This document shows, in pieces, positions 39,201-54,200 of a stretch of DNA of 64,000 nt (the first letter of the stretch is position 1; each line of letters begins with the position of its first letter). A model generated the notes under the pieces. That model worked only from the letters and a program-made list of their open reading frames with translations. It was not told the DNA's origin and did not search any database. The DNA is taken from contig NW_020653337.1 in NCBI RefSeq assembly GCF_003589595.1, positions 1,464,149 to 1,528,148 on the forward strand, in the 5' to 3' direction. The position numbers were made by a program, and so were the translations under genes. This stretch comes from Hyposmocoma kahamanoa. Taxonomy: Eukaryota > Arthropoda > Insecta > Lepidoptera > Cosmopterigidae.

Positions 39201-42200
39201 TAGGCCTGTAATAATATATCTTTTAGATAAATATCTACAGTTTTTTTCAATTTGCGTTGTCGCGAAATGGAATAGAATCGATTTTTTGTCATCACCCTAT
39301 TTAAGAGTCAGACTCTTGTCAGTGTAGCCTCCTCCACTCTTCACGGTTCACATCCAGCTCCTTTGCCCGTTTATATAATCACATACATGGACTCTTCGTG
39401 ACTAATGCTTCCTATTCGGGAGAATAAAAAGTAAACCGCTGAAATTCATCAATAAAATGTTTTTACCGCGAGTAAATGACGTAGGTAGGCGGCACACATG
39501 ATTTTAGTGCGCAGGCATTGCGGCGCTTTTTCCAGGAATTTGGGCGTTTGCATGCCCCTCGACTCTCGCCATAAGTGCAGCGCATATTTGTTTACCAACG
39601 CCACCAAATTCTTCGTCACCCGATTGCATTTCAAAAATTGCTAAAATAACAACAACGATCATTAATATTGCTGTAAAAACATAGCTTACCGATAGATATA
39701 GAATATCCGTGCCACTGAGATCTTTGCGATTTTAATCTCTGAGTGCCACAGCAATTTGTTAAGAGTAGGAGTGTCACTTACCACCGGGCCTATGAATTTT
39801 GGATTTATATTTCTATGACGTGTCGCTATCGGTTTCATACGTTTAATAAGGTGAGATTTATATTAGTGAGCTGCAATGGGTTTTGATGGCTTGTGTTGTG
39901 TCTGATCGGAAGCAATCCCAATTTGCTTCAGAACGGAGGAGGTCGGCCGAGTGCCGGCCGCGTCACGACTGGGCAGGCGGTGCTTTTGGTGTGTTGTGTT
40001 GCGTCAGAGCCTTGGACAATCTAAAATATTCTTTACATATATCAGCAAATCTCTCAAGTTCTTTTAAAGAGACAAACTCTCCTTTAGTCTCTCTTTTTCT
40101 ATTTACTACATGAACCCGATATCTTCGTGCGTTTCTTCCTTTTCTTTTGCAGAAGTCATCAAAACGCGATACACTAGATGTGACAGCCATCACGTCAGAG
40201 AAGATAACGATATGACACGTCAGCCAAATATAAATCCGGCGCTATTCGTCTCGTTACACGATATCATAACAAAGAAACCTTATTACCTGAAGCTCCACGT
40301 ATTTCCTGTAGTATGTAAACGATCTAAAGGACTGGTATTGTATGATGTTGGAGAACTCGCCCACATATATCATATATAGTATCGTGGAGATAATTTGCAG
40401 CAAGCACGTGAATACAATCTAGTTAACATAATCAACATTGAGTTTTAAATGCTCTGGGTGTATTAAAATTTAAAAAAACGGTTAGGTTTCAGATAACCCA
40501 GTGTAAAACACAGATTTAAAAAAAAATTTCAACTCTATAATGTCTAAACTACATGCGTAGGGTCGTGATAGACCATCTATATCTATGTGATAGACGTGAT
40601 AGACAGGCAGGAAATACAGTACATCGATGAGTATATTTACTTGAGCCAGTTAGCAAGCTTTAAAAACAGGCAAAACAAGAAGATCGTTCGTCGCATCGAG
40701 AAAAGAGCTACTCGTCCTTGAAGGACACATGCACATGAAGGCTGACCTTTGAATGCCACTTAAGTGCCAACTCACCGATATATGTATCCTACCCATCCTA
40801 AACTACGGTGTGCAAACTTTTTTTTTTTTTTTTTTTTATAATGTGGCGTTACAATAAATGGTTTCTATTCTATTCAAACTTGGTCGCTGACCGAGTTCCA
40901 GAAATCCAAACACAAGATCTGCCAGAGAGCGATGGAACGCAGCATTCTGGGCTTTAAACACATTGACCAAGTGCTCAAGTAAAGCTGACGCTCTTTAAAG
41001 CATATTGTCAGAGCTTTTACACGTGCAGCCTGTGGACTAATTTTACACAGCGGGCGTACAGCGCACTGCGTGTACAATACAACGATGCGCTCAGAATTCT
41101 GTTGAAAATTTTAAAAAGATTCTGTAGCGCCTCCGCCATGTTTGCAGAAGCTCACATTGATGACTTTTATGCTATAATACGCAAACGGAGCGCTTCACTA
41201 ATGTCGCGCCTACGGTCTAGTACTAATGGAATTCTGAGCGCACTGTCCGAGCGCTGGGACTCGGATATGATGTGTAGGTGGTTGCGGTTGCATGCCAGTG
41301 CATCCCGCTTCGTTAAGTAAGTTTAGTTATTTTATATTTTTCAATTTGAATATTTAATTTTGGATTCTTTTTATTGTTTTAATTTTAACTTATTGATAAT
41401 GAATTTTAAATTATTTTTATTTTTGTCTTTATGTTTTTATTATTCACCAACTTGTAATTAATCATTAAATGTAATTACTGTATTCAATTAATATGGGCCA
41501 AAATGCCTGAAACAAATGATTATTATTATTATTATCAATACAATTCTACGACTGGATTTGATGATGTGAAGAGCAAAACAACTTTGTTCGAATGGGATTG
41601 AGCGGGCCACCCGCCGGATGCAACACGAGAATTGGCGAACGTAGTCACTTCTTGGGTACCCGAGGAAAGAAGGCGACGACGGCGGGGACGGCCGAGAAGG
41701 CGTCGCGTTGGCGGGACGATCTTTATGGGTTTGCGAATGGGTTGTGGCAATTCGAAAGACACAGGGAGCAGTGGAGGATTTTGGGGGAGACCTTTGCTAC
41801 ATTATGTTAATAAAAGAAAGAAAAAGAAGCAAAAAAGGTGTCTTACCTCGATGTGTACTTTGGGCAGAATATCTCCAATGCCGTCATGCATGAAAGTCGT
41901 TAAAACAAAGTACAACGAACAAAAATATTCATCTCGACATTGAGGAACGCCTTCATCTAATAAAAAGTCGAAGTGTTATATGAGTAAGTTGTCAAATGCC
42001 TGAACTAGAGTTTACCGGCACCGATCGTAAAATTGTCGGCGGCGGCGTATAATGGTTTTTCGATCGGCGACGGTGTCATTGAAATCGACTTGACATATAT
42101 TTTTCAACCATTGTACTCATTTTCAACGTAACTCGACAGGGAGCAGGATATAATATGGAGTTTGACAGTTTAACATCAGCATTTATGCGCGATCTAATGG

Positions 42201-45200
42201 GAGAAATAATGTACGTCCCCGTTTTAATCGAGTATGAATATGACATACATATGTAGGCAGGAGCGCAACTCAATTTTAATTGATTGTATTTAAATATAGC
42301 AAATTATTAACAAAGAAGTTAAACCACTGCGAATTAATGCGTTACCTGTGTATCTCCACGATGAATTAGGTTGATTCTCGTCCGCGATCTCCCCGAGGTA
42401 ATACCAGATACATGACGTGGTGTGTATAAATATGGTGAACCATATAGTCACGGAAGTTAGGGTGCTGCACACCAGGTTTATATGGAGCTTCTCTTGATGT
42501 CGCGCCAGGCATTCTTTTATAGTCATCTACAACAGTCGTGGATATAAAACTAAAAATGTTTACATGTACCCTACACTAAAACCACACACAAATAAAATCG
42601 AAGTTTCTACATTCCGTAACAACAAAATTCCGTAACTATATATAGTCAAATATTAACGACTCGAATTTTCAAACCAACTTCTTAAATTAAATTTTTATTG
42701 AATTGATATTCAATTATTTTTTTGTGAAATTACTCCACTAGTTTGTTATAATTATTAATACAAAGATCGAACACTCAGAAAAAACACTCAGAAAAAATTC
42801 CTTCGATCCGACCGGATCAATAAAAAATAATTGAATATCAATTCAATAAAAATTTAATTAATACAGTGAATAGCGACATCTCTCGCCAGGACTGGTAGCT
42901 GTAAAGGTACTAACTTGGTGATAAATCTGTCATAGATTTCTCATAGATGGCGCTACGACTAAAAAGTCGTTGAAAGACCAAGTACAAAGACACGACGCAA
43001 GCACATAGAAAAATTCGTGAGGTCCGTTGGTTAGTTCCGTGGCTTAGTTGGTATAGCGTCTGGCATGGTATGCAAGAAGACGTCGGTTCGTATCCGACCG
43101 GATCGAAGGAATTTTTTCTGAGTGTTTTTTCTGAGTGTTCGATCTTTGTATTAATAATTACAACTTCTTAAAATTAACTTTTTCGCATTACATGCAAAGG
43201 ATTTACCAAAGTTCGTGCAGTCTTTGCCACTAGCTAACATTGAACAAAAAAAGTATTTTTTTTTTGTTTAAAATGCTTTATTTTCTTTTTTGTTTATGGT
43301 CACATAAAAAAATAATGAAATTTATCGCGCAATCGCGCATTTTAGGAATAGGCGCTAAACTTTTAAACTCATGATAAATATAATTTTGGCGCGCCCCGGA
43401 ACTGGTGAATCGTAAAGGTGACATATATCATCCTGGTACTACCAGGCCACACACAAAAACTATGATACTTAGTACTTTGGTATGTGTTACCTTCATCGAC
43501 CATATTCGCTCAAAACAGTCCCTTCAGAATTAAAAATCACCGAAACAAGTGAACTTGTTCTGAATGATCTCGTCGCGCTGTAGTCGCGCATTTTGATAAC
43601 AGATAGATTTGATTTAAGTTTTATTTGTCAATTTCAGTTATTTTTGAAAGGAATCAACTATATGAAATTCTCGAAATTTATAAATCGGAAGTAATTACTT
43701 TGCTATCGCGCATTTTGATAAGAGATAGTTTACTTTTAGTTTACTTTGTTAATTTCAGTTATTTTTTGAAATGAAGCAACTACATGAAATTCTAAGTGTA
43801 AGCTCCAATGGAGCGTATAAGCTTCTTGCGCGTGCTATAATCGATTCACTGCGCGTTTGCGACGCGCGTATAAAATACGCAGTGTGCATAGGCTTTTTGC
43901 CAACGACGAGACCTTCAAACGGCACTTAGGCAACCTTCAAATTAGATGTTTATAACGCAATCGCAGCGCCACTGTCGTTGCTCTTGCGCGCCTGTATTGC
44001 AGTCACAATTAATGAAGTAAGACGTAACGCGCAAACGTGTGACTCGTGTTGGATACAAGCAACCGGCAACTAGAAGCAAATATCCTATTTTCACACAACT
44101 GATGTGAAATCGATACAGTCGCCCCGGTTGCAGCAACCGCAATTTGTATGAAAATAGAATATTCGCTACTAGTTGCCGTTTCCATCCAACACAAGACAGA
44201 CGTTTTCGCGGCGCCTAAGGCTCAATTTCTATTTTGGCGGAACGGAACGGGAGCGAATTTTTGTTAACGATATTGTACATTGCATAATTAACTTTATGGT
44301 CAATTGTGCCCAATAAACGTCTAGACTGAAGGCGCCTTTAGAGCTATATTTTATACCGTTTTTCATTTATGATACCGCCTGGAATTTTTGGTCAACCCAA
44401 TGTTTAGACAAATTCGAAATATTATGCTCTATCTTAAAGATAATTAGATCTGTTATTTATAATCTGTCGCCGTTAGTTGAAAAGGCGCATGTGACAAACA
44501 CTCAAAACCGAGAATATAATGTGTTTCAAGAAATGAATTTGAAAAATATCTACATTTCTCTTGCGATAACTTCATGCCTTATCCGCCTAGGACAATAATA
44601 AAAAAAAATTACTTGAATTGATCGTTTTTATTGATGACGGCAGTATACATAACAAAATTGTAGAAAAAATGTCAAATGCGCCCTTTCAACTAACAGCAGT
44701 ATTACGCTATTAGGAAAAAAATTAACGTTACAGTACTTACAATCCTGAAAACCCTATTGAGTCTTAAAAATGCAAATACAGACCATCGTTTGTTTAACGA
44801 TACGACGTAACAGAATAGTTCAATGGGTAGACAAGATATGATGTCATACTTCAAACCGTGTACAAAGTACCTGAAATTTGAATAAAATATTTAAGACATT
44901 CCATACTTCACCTTTGTGTTCATAATTTTTTTTATTAACTTTCATCCATGAGCGGGTTAATGTAATAAAACGCACATGTTTACGAGCTTATGAGGCAGAA
45001 TGAATTTAATAATATTTCGATTGATTCCTTTAAGATGCACTTGATAAGAATAATTTTTCTTACGCTTTGGATCAAGAAATGCCCAGTCACTTTAGCTTTG
45101 AATCGCTCTAAATTTAACAGCAAAAAAACTCCATGTAAAAGAATTCGTCCGGGGAAATACTGCCACCATACCTATCACTGCCGCCACGTTGTAATGTGAG

Positions 45201-48200
45201 CATTACTCTGCCGCTGCCGCTGTTAGTGGAAAGGGCGCATGTGACATTTTTCAACAATTTTGTTATGTACACGACCGTGATCAATAATAACGGCCAATCT
45301 ATCACTATTTTTATTATTTTCCTAGGTGGATAAGGTATGAAGTTACCGCAAGAGAAAAGTAGATATTTTTGAAATTCATTTCTTGAAACATTATTTTCTC
45401 GGTTACGAGTTTTTGATACATGCGCCCTTTCAAATAACGGCAACAGTACTGCGTTCCGGCTTTATATACACAACTCTCAAGGGCGCAGTGGCAGTTCCAC
45501 TCAGATCTTTAAGTCTTAAGTCTTATGCATCTTGACTCGCCATTCCTATTCTTCAAACAAACAACGTAAGTTAATTTGTTTGCGTACACTTTGCATAAAA
45601 AAGCAAAACAAAATCATAGGTATCATTGATTTGTACGAGTACGTGGTCAAAAAAGTATTGTAGTAGAACAAAAGATTTGATTTTTTTTAAATTATACAAA
45701 TACGAGTACAATGTGAGAAAATCCAGGTTAGGAAACCATGTCGGTTTTATACCTCTACTGTGATTATTTTGGCGTCTAAAATCTATGAAAGTTACCTTTA
45801 CAGCTACCAGCGGCTACCTAAAGATGTCGCTTCATTTTTGTAATATTAAGTAGTAATCTGTCAATCAACAACCAAAGCATTTCTATCTTACTCCACCACG
45901 ACACATGTCTGTCCCATGGCACAATATTATTCATCTATATTTTTTCAATTTAAAATTTTATTCAAGCTGACTAACAGCCAACTTACTAGGAACCTATCCG
46001 TCTCTTGATAATCCCGGCTTATGTGTGTAACATTGCACCTATTTTTATCAGTATTTATGTCGCTGTGTAAGATTTATATTCTTATTGAATTGTTTTAGTA
46101 TGTTTATTATAGTATTCTTTTCATTATTATGACCCCTTGATTGTTCTCCATTTATTATTGTTTTAGTATTGTTGTAAGTCTGCCCCGCATATGCTAAGAT
46201 GGTGACTTATTCAACGGGGCATGCGGAGTAGCATGCAATGATTGGTTGTTTTTGTCAAAGCTAATTTTTATTCTGTCTTTCTCTTTTTTTTCTCCATGTT
46301 ATTACATTTTATTTTATGTATTTTTGCCTTCGTCAAATAAATTATTTTCTATTCTATTCTATATAATAATACTCACATCTTACGGGCAATGTACATGAAA
46401 TGTCTAGCCTCTTTGTCCTTATAAGTTCTTGGAAGCACACATTTAACTATAATCTTGAAATAAAAACACACGTCGAGAACATACAATAAAAATATCATTA
46501 TGAAAGTGTTATTTTTGAACGTTGCGTTATAAATGTCGAGGTAGCAGACCATCGATGAGATGGTAATTAAATAAACGTGCATGACTTTAGAGTGCGATTC
46601 GAAGTACTTAGCAAACCCTTTCTGGGGTAGGAAATGAAGAATTCCCAATTTAAGATCTATTCCCACAGGCTTCTTGTTAAGAAACTCATAGTCAGGCTGG
46701 AATCCTTCAACGCCAACGATAAAATTCTATAAAACAGAAAAGATATTGTTATTACGTAATATATTCAGAATATAAACATTATTATTATTATTATTAATAC
46801 AAAGATCGAACACTCAGAAAAAATTTCTTCTATCCGGTCGGATTCGAACCGACGTCTTCTTGCATACCGTGCCCGACGCTATACACCAACTAAGCCACGG
46901 AACGAACCAACGGACCTCACGTATTTTTCTATGTGCTTGCGTCGCGTCTTTGTATTTTGGTTCTTTCAACGACTTTTTAGTCGTAGCGCCATCTATGAGA
47001 AATCTATGAAAGATTTATCACCCAGTTAGTACCTTTACAGCTACCAGTCCTGGCGAGAGATGTCGATATTCACTGTATTAATTAAATTATTATTGAATCG
47101 ATATTCAATTCTATTTTGTGAAATTACTCCACTAGTTTGTTATAATTATTAATACAAAGATCGAACACTCAGAAAAAACCACCAAAATACAAAGACACCA
47201 CGCAAGCACATAGAAAAATTCGTGAGGTCCGTTGGTTCGTTCCGTGGCTTAGTTGGTATATATAGCGTCTGGCACGGTATGCAAGAAGACGTCGGTTCGA
47301 ATCCGACCGGATCGAAGGAATTTTTTCTGAGTGTTCGATCTTTGTATTAATAATTATAACAAACTAGTGGAGTAATTTCACAAAATAGAATTGAAAATCA
47401 ATTCAATAATAATTTTATTATTATTATCGTTGTTAGTACGAGTTGGGAGTGGTCCTATTATACCTCTCAGAGCACGCAACGAGCACAAAGCTTAACCACC
47501 ATCAGCACCAAAGTTTACGCCAGAGGTTCCCAAACTTTTTGGCGCACCACCTGCTTAGGCAAGATAAAAAAATTCCAACGCCCACCATCACAAAAAATAA
47601 TTGAAAACACGTATTTTTTACATTATCTTAACACAAAAATTCACAAGGAAAAAAATTATATATAAGTATGTAATGTAATGTAGTTTATATAGATAATTGT
47701 TTTTTTTTTCAAAGTCAAATAATCATTTATTCCATAGGTAACATTTTTACACTTGAACGCGTATTTTTTTACGCTGACATCCCCGAGAAGAACGAGCAAG
47801 AAACTCTATTGCTCTTTTCAAATAAACTTAAATGCTATGGAATACACTTTGAATCATAATTGTGTGGAATCTAGACTCTTGTTGTTTTTCCATACATTTT
47901 TAACTAAAACATACTCTTCAATTTTGTAATATGACTTTTCAATTAAAATACTTTTAATGTAAATTTTAAACTTAGGAAATGATAATATATTCTCCGGAAT
48001 CTTATTGTAAAAAACTATACCTACTGTTCCCCATAAAAGAATCGTTTAACTTAGTTAAACGAAATCGTGGTACCATGAGTTTGGACTTTAAAGGCGGTAG
48101 AACCCCCTGGAAGCTCCTACCGCCTCCCTAGGACTCATCAACTCCCACTGTGGGTCACTATGGTTTAGGCCATAGTCCGCCACGCTGGGCCAATACAGGT

Positions 48201-51200
48201 TGGGGACTTAACATGTTTTTTTTTTATAAAATTTAAGTGCGCATTTGACCTCCATCTCACCTGATGGAAAGTGACGATGAGGTCGACGACGGAGCATTCA
48301 CACCTAAATAATGCCTATTCACTCTCGCCTTATAAATGTTCGCAATATAAATGTGGATCGTGCGAATCTTTGGAATATCCACAACCTAGGGGTGGACCCC
48401 AAACCTACGCCTAGTCCCTCGGTGATGGAAAGGGGAAGGCGGAATTAAATCGTGTAATTCCATCGCACACTCTCCGCGATTTGAGTGAGTGAGTGACTCC
48501 GTTTTCCGAGGGTTGTGTAAACCTTCTTCTACGTGTAGGTTTCATAATGATATTTCCCTTCATCGAATAGTTCATGATAAATGTCACACATAAATTCCGA
48601 GAAACTCCGAGCTGCGAGCCTGTGCTCGAACCCATGGCCTCTGCTTTAAAGGCAGTAGTTCAAACCATTTCCACGCAACCATCTTTCTAAATCTTAATTA
48701 TGTTCTAGTAAAAATGTACAACGCATGCGTGTGTAGTGTGTGTTTTATTCACATTTTAGTATACGTGTGGCGTACATTGTGTACATTCTTCGACATGCAG
48801 ATTTCAATACAATGTTTTACTTAACTGTTAACGAGAGGCATTGTTACTAGACATTGAGGAATGTACGTTACTTAGAAATTTTTTGTAGCAGTAGACCTCC
48901 TTGTGAAAGAGTTCGTCCAGGAAAGAACAGCCACCTAAACTATTTCTGCCGCCAAGCAGTAATGTAATCACTGCTGCGTTCCGATTTTGAAAGGTAACGG
49001 TTCTGGTGAAATTACAAGTAGGTGCATAACACTTGTTAACTTACGTCTCAGAGTGGCGGGCGTGGTGGCAGTGCCCCTCAGATCTTTTGTGATTTAAAGC
49101 TCTGAATGACATTGCATCTGTTATGGACAGACGTGTCGCTTACCACACGGTGCACGACTTGTTCATCGCCTCACTTGATATCATAAAAAAAAATTAAGAC
49201 ATAGTGTCCTACCGAGACAGGTATTCGAAACATCTCGTTTAGCTCTTGCAGGCATTTTCTATCTGTTTCAAATAAATATTGTAAATGATAAATGTATTCA
49301 AATGTATATTTACAAAGAGCAACTCTTACAGATTCTTGCTCATTCTTCTCAGGGAAATCTGCCTTACGTATGAGCAGTAGAGTTTAATCAGTATGACTAT
49401 TTCAAGTGTGTATTGTTTACTTATGAAATAAAGATAATTGACTTTAACTTTGTTAACTTCTTAACTGATAAGCAATTGTCGTCTGGGCTACCACCGCTCG
49501 TCCTAATACATCGAAGTTGACCATATAGTGCGTACAAACCTCTTTTTTGGGGCGCAACAAGTCCAACTGCATCTTAACGCTGGGAAAATCGCTGGTGATG
49601 CGGTAAAACTTATCCGTGTTGAGCATGAGCAAGTGCACGTTCGTGCGCGCCACGAAAGCATTCAAGCTCCGCAGTGTTGTCACCTCTTCTAAATTGCCGA
49701 ATATGCTGTTGGCGACACAAATATTTTAATATAAAAATGTGGTAACCCGGTCCTCTTCCAACGTTCAACTTTAATATTGTAATATGTGTGTGCAGTAATA
49801 AACGTATAAAACAAATTATCTTTATTCTTTTACGTAAGGCTTCCAACATTTGTTCTTCGAGCCAGAAAAGTTTCAGATTTTTGTGCTAAATAAGAAATAT
49901 CTCCTTTGTAGCATTGCGGCGACAACGGCGTGCACCTTCGAGTTTTTTGTACGGCGATTGGCTGCAAGCGAGTCAACTTTGTCCGCATCATCGCGACAAA
50001 GTCTGTGTGCGCATTGACAAACATACCTGACACCTTACAGTGGCGAGGAAGGCCCTTGTGGCGACTAAAAGATCGCACACTATTAGAGCGAACGAAGTTC
50101 GCACTGGTTTTGGGCGAATGATTAATAACGCGGTTTCCGCCACTAGTCGGGAACGTTCGTGAGATGCACCGAAGTTGAGACTTCGGCCGCCGTCGTGAAC
50201 TCCGCCGCTGGCCATTGTTTTGCTCGCTCTGACGCTAGACGCACGCTCGCATTGCCTTTAAAATTTACCGTTATCGCCGCCATTACGTGAATAAATGGTG
50301 TTTAGTATTTTGCACATAGCTTGCGCTTATTGCCATCCGTTCCATGCCTAGCTTTCCACACTGAACTGTATCTTCTGTGCCTTTCGTGCTGTAATTGTAA
50401 AAGTGTATAGTGTCTTATTGTAATTAAACAGCGTAAATCGAACTTGACTGTTTTCTTTGTGTTCCGGACTATAAACTGTAAATTGCTGTGACTCGCATAG
50501 TGTACAACCTAAACCCTTAAACGTGAAAACCGCCCAGTTACGACGCCTTTATGTACATTAATAGCGAATCTGAATTCTACTTACTAGCCAACAACATTTA
50601 AATTCCTCTGAATAATACAACCGCGCGGGTCGCCGCGTAGACCAAAATCAAGCCAGTCTCGCCCGCGTGCCCGAGACACTCATTTAAGTTAAAACATAAA
50701 AGCTTTAAAAATTTATTTATAAATAGAATGTATAATAATAACAATAATAACGCTCACACTCAACAACAACAATTCGTGTCCAATAAATGCGCTCTTACTG
50801 AAATTACAGGCACATAGGACTTGTCAACTTACGTCTCAGGGTGACGGGCGTAGTGGCAGTGCCCCTCAGACCTTTGCGGTCTAAGAGTGGCACTGTAACT
50901 GTCATGGACAGGCGTGTCGCTTCCCACCAGGTATTATAAAATTTTCACCTTCCCCGAGTCAATGCACCCATACTGAAATCTTCTTCTGGGTCCCTGATTT
51001 CTATTAGGCCGTAATCGACGAAGTACATCTCCGCGATGACGTCGTCCCGCTCGATGAGTCGCGTGCCTCTTACCAAATACACACTGTGCACTGAACGGCC
51101 TACCAGCCTTAACAGCGCGTGGTCCTGCTGCAGCACAGGACACTGCCAAATATAAAAAACGAGATGACAAGAGGTATTTCTTGACAAAATCAGAATATCA

Positions 51201-54200
51201 AAATGCACCGAGGACATCCGACTCCACTGCCATTCCAATTAATATTATAAACAGCAACAAAAACCCATGAAGGCTTACCTTGCTGAATGTTCCTCCGTAG
51301 ATGTGGAGGATAGCGTCGGTGCGCAGAGTTATCTGATCGCAAAGTTTCAGAACGCTGCGGTAGTCAACGCCCCCCATCTTGTCCCAACTGTATGTGTAAT
51401 ATTCATACACCTCCCTGACGACAAAGCACTAAGCTCGTTAAAAGAAAATAAATAAAATAGAACCAAAATCATTTATTTCTTTTTTTTATTTGGTTATGTA
51501 GCAATCAGCCTTAGGTATGGTATCATTTTTTGACGAAATGCACCGTACATTGAACGCATATTCAAAGCTCAAAAAAGATGTATTCGGGTTATACACGGTT
51601 TGAAAAAAACAGATAACTGTAAACCACATTTTAAAAATTTGAAAAAACTGTCTCTACCATGCTTATAGCATATATTTGAATTTCACTTTTCGTAAAGCGT
51701 CATCTTTATTTGAATTCGTCACACGGCCGCCCCGTTCAATAAACTGAAAACTTGATCTTGTAAAACTACTCTACTTCAAAAGAGTGCAATAGTAATGACT
51801 ACGAAGGTCTACAACAAATTTCCACGTGATATTAGGAATTGCAATGATTGTGCAGAATGTAAGAAATTATTATTTAATTACCTGAATGACATGACATTGT
51901 ACAATATTGAAGAATTCTTATAAAATTTGCATTTCATATTAAATCTGTTATTGATTATAAAAATTATTAAAGCTACAAGTTCTTACTCACTGATAGAAAT
52001 AGAACGCATACTTCCCGATATGGTGGAAAAAAGATATTTATACCGTTGTACGCGGATAGATTCCAAAGCAAAGAATCAAATATGAGAAGACCTAAATGTG
52101 GAAAATATGAAACAGTGATCAACGGCCTGCAAAAACTATAATTTATGGAGGGAATATTTGTGCACTTTTATGAGGTACACGCTGGTCAATTTCCGCCGGA
52201 AGTAAAAAATGTTCGAAATTCAAATAAATAAGATGACCACCCATACAAGTTTCAAAGTCTCCTATCACGGAAACTATTAGAGCTAGGTAGGAGGTGCTCG
52301 AAGGAATGTCATAGAGATTAATAGTGGTCAACTGCCTGGGTTAAAAAAAACAAGATGGCGAATTCAAAACTTGCTTCGATCCGGCTGAAAATTGGTATGC
52401 AAGGGTCTTTAGGAGTCCTTAACCATAATTTGGGGTCAAGTGCTTCTTTTCGCCTTTTTTATATGGCTGTCATATAAGCGTTTTTTTCGTCAAAAGTTGT
52501 TGCCGAAACGGACTTGCTCTGATTCGACTGAAAATTACACAAAAATACCAAAAATCTGCTCTCGCAACCTTGCCACCCAGTTCTGAATATAAGAGAAGAC
52601 TATGTGTTGCTGTTTCACAATTTAGAGCAAATTTCGCGCAAAGACAATTTCGATTTAGAGGTCGCTTTCTATATAGGAACCTTAACAAGAATGTAGACAT
52701 TATAAAATTGAATAGATTCACATTAAAAAGAACAGTAACTTATATTGTCGAAACTGAACTATGAACAAACTGAAAAACTTTTACATCCAATACAATGACA
52801 AATGCGTAGGTAAACCACACGCACACGCGCACACACATGCACACGCGCACACACACGCGCACACGCAAAAGCACACACACACACACAAACACATGTGAGC
52901 ACATAACAAATTCTTTAAGTACTAAAAAATATATATTAAAATAAAGCAATACTCTAACAATAATAATAATATAATAACAGGTTTACTGATATTACTAGTG
53001 TTAATACTTACGTCCTAAAATTTGCTACCATCTGCCTTACTCGTTATATAATAATACATACTTCAATTGTGATACATTGATTGGGAAGGTACTGCTTCCC
53101 AAGATACAGGTTCGCCTAGTTTGGGAGATAGGGTGATAATGTGTATGTACTTGCTCTTGTATGAATAGAAACATTTCATTTCATTTGTGATACGCAATGG
53201 TATACAGGCAGTACAACTCCTTGGGCAAGAGTTCTCCCATGTACTGCCGCCATACCTATTTCAGCTGCCAGGTGAAAGGCGAGCTTTGCTACGCTCCAGT
53301 TTTAAAGAGTAAACAATCGAAACCTGCATGATTTCGTATAATAGGTTGACAACACTGATGTAATCACAGAATTGAAGGTACTCGTACTTTTGGAGTTGCA
53401 TGCTTAGTTTCTCTTGCCGCATGTATCTAGTCACGTCCCGCATATGATCCTGGAACGCGGCGAGGGCTTGGTTGACATTAGCTCGGATACTTATAACTCG
53501 CACCGAGAAGTACGTTATTATCATTGTACCTAAAAATCAAACCAATCGTTATAATAGCAAAAAAATTGTTATTTTTATCAAAATTATGTACAGAGATGGG
53601 GAAGCACTCGTATTTTACCGTGCGTACAGATCTGGCGAATGCGCCGCGAACGCGCTGCATGTTAGACGTTTGTCGATCGTGATCGATCGAATGAAAATGA
53701 TTCAAATAGCACCTGTGACCCAATAACCTGAGTTACTAGATTCGCCTTTATCGCTATAATTTTAGAGATTATTCACAGTATTATTGTTGTCTCGTTCACT
53801 CTCACGTGAAGTCCCCACACACGACACGGTTCGCCTTCTAACTCTTCGTTCGGGTCGAACATTTGTACGATAGAGCGTTCGTTCGATCGAACCAAAAGGT
53901 CAAGCAATCGATCAACGAGTTAACGCAACGAGTCAACAGATCAACGGATCAATGAGTCTATCAATCATTCATCCTACCTACTCCGTGACGTAGTGTCAGT
54001 TACGTGGTAATTTTGTAAGTTTAGTCTATTTTTCGGTATATTGTGATTATTTATGAGTGCACTAGCTAATATTAAAATATGAATGAATAATAAATTTTAT
54101 TTTTGTTTCGTAGGTGTTACTTGTGTGTGGTTTATCATTTAACTTTATACACACTACCCATCAGCAGGAAAGAATGAAAGCTAATATATAATTTGACACT

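Noticed and set aside
47237..47310. tRNA gene
   Set aside because: The A- and B-box words belong to the repeated SINE family S, with an insertion in the D-arm region and no convincing acceptor stem; the other tRNA-like modules (5900, 6685, 38480, 57855, 59245) were rejected likewise.
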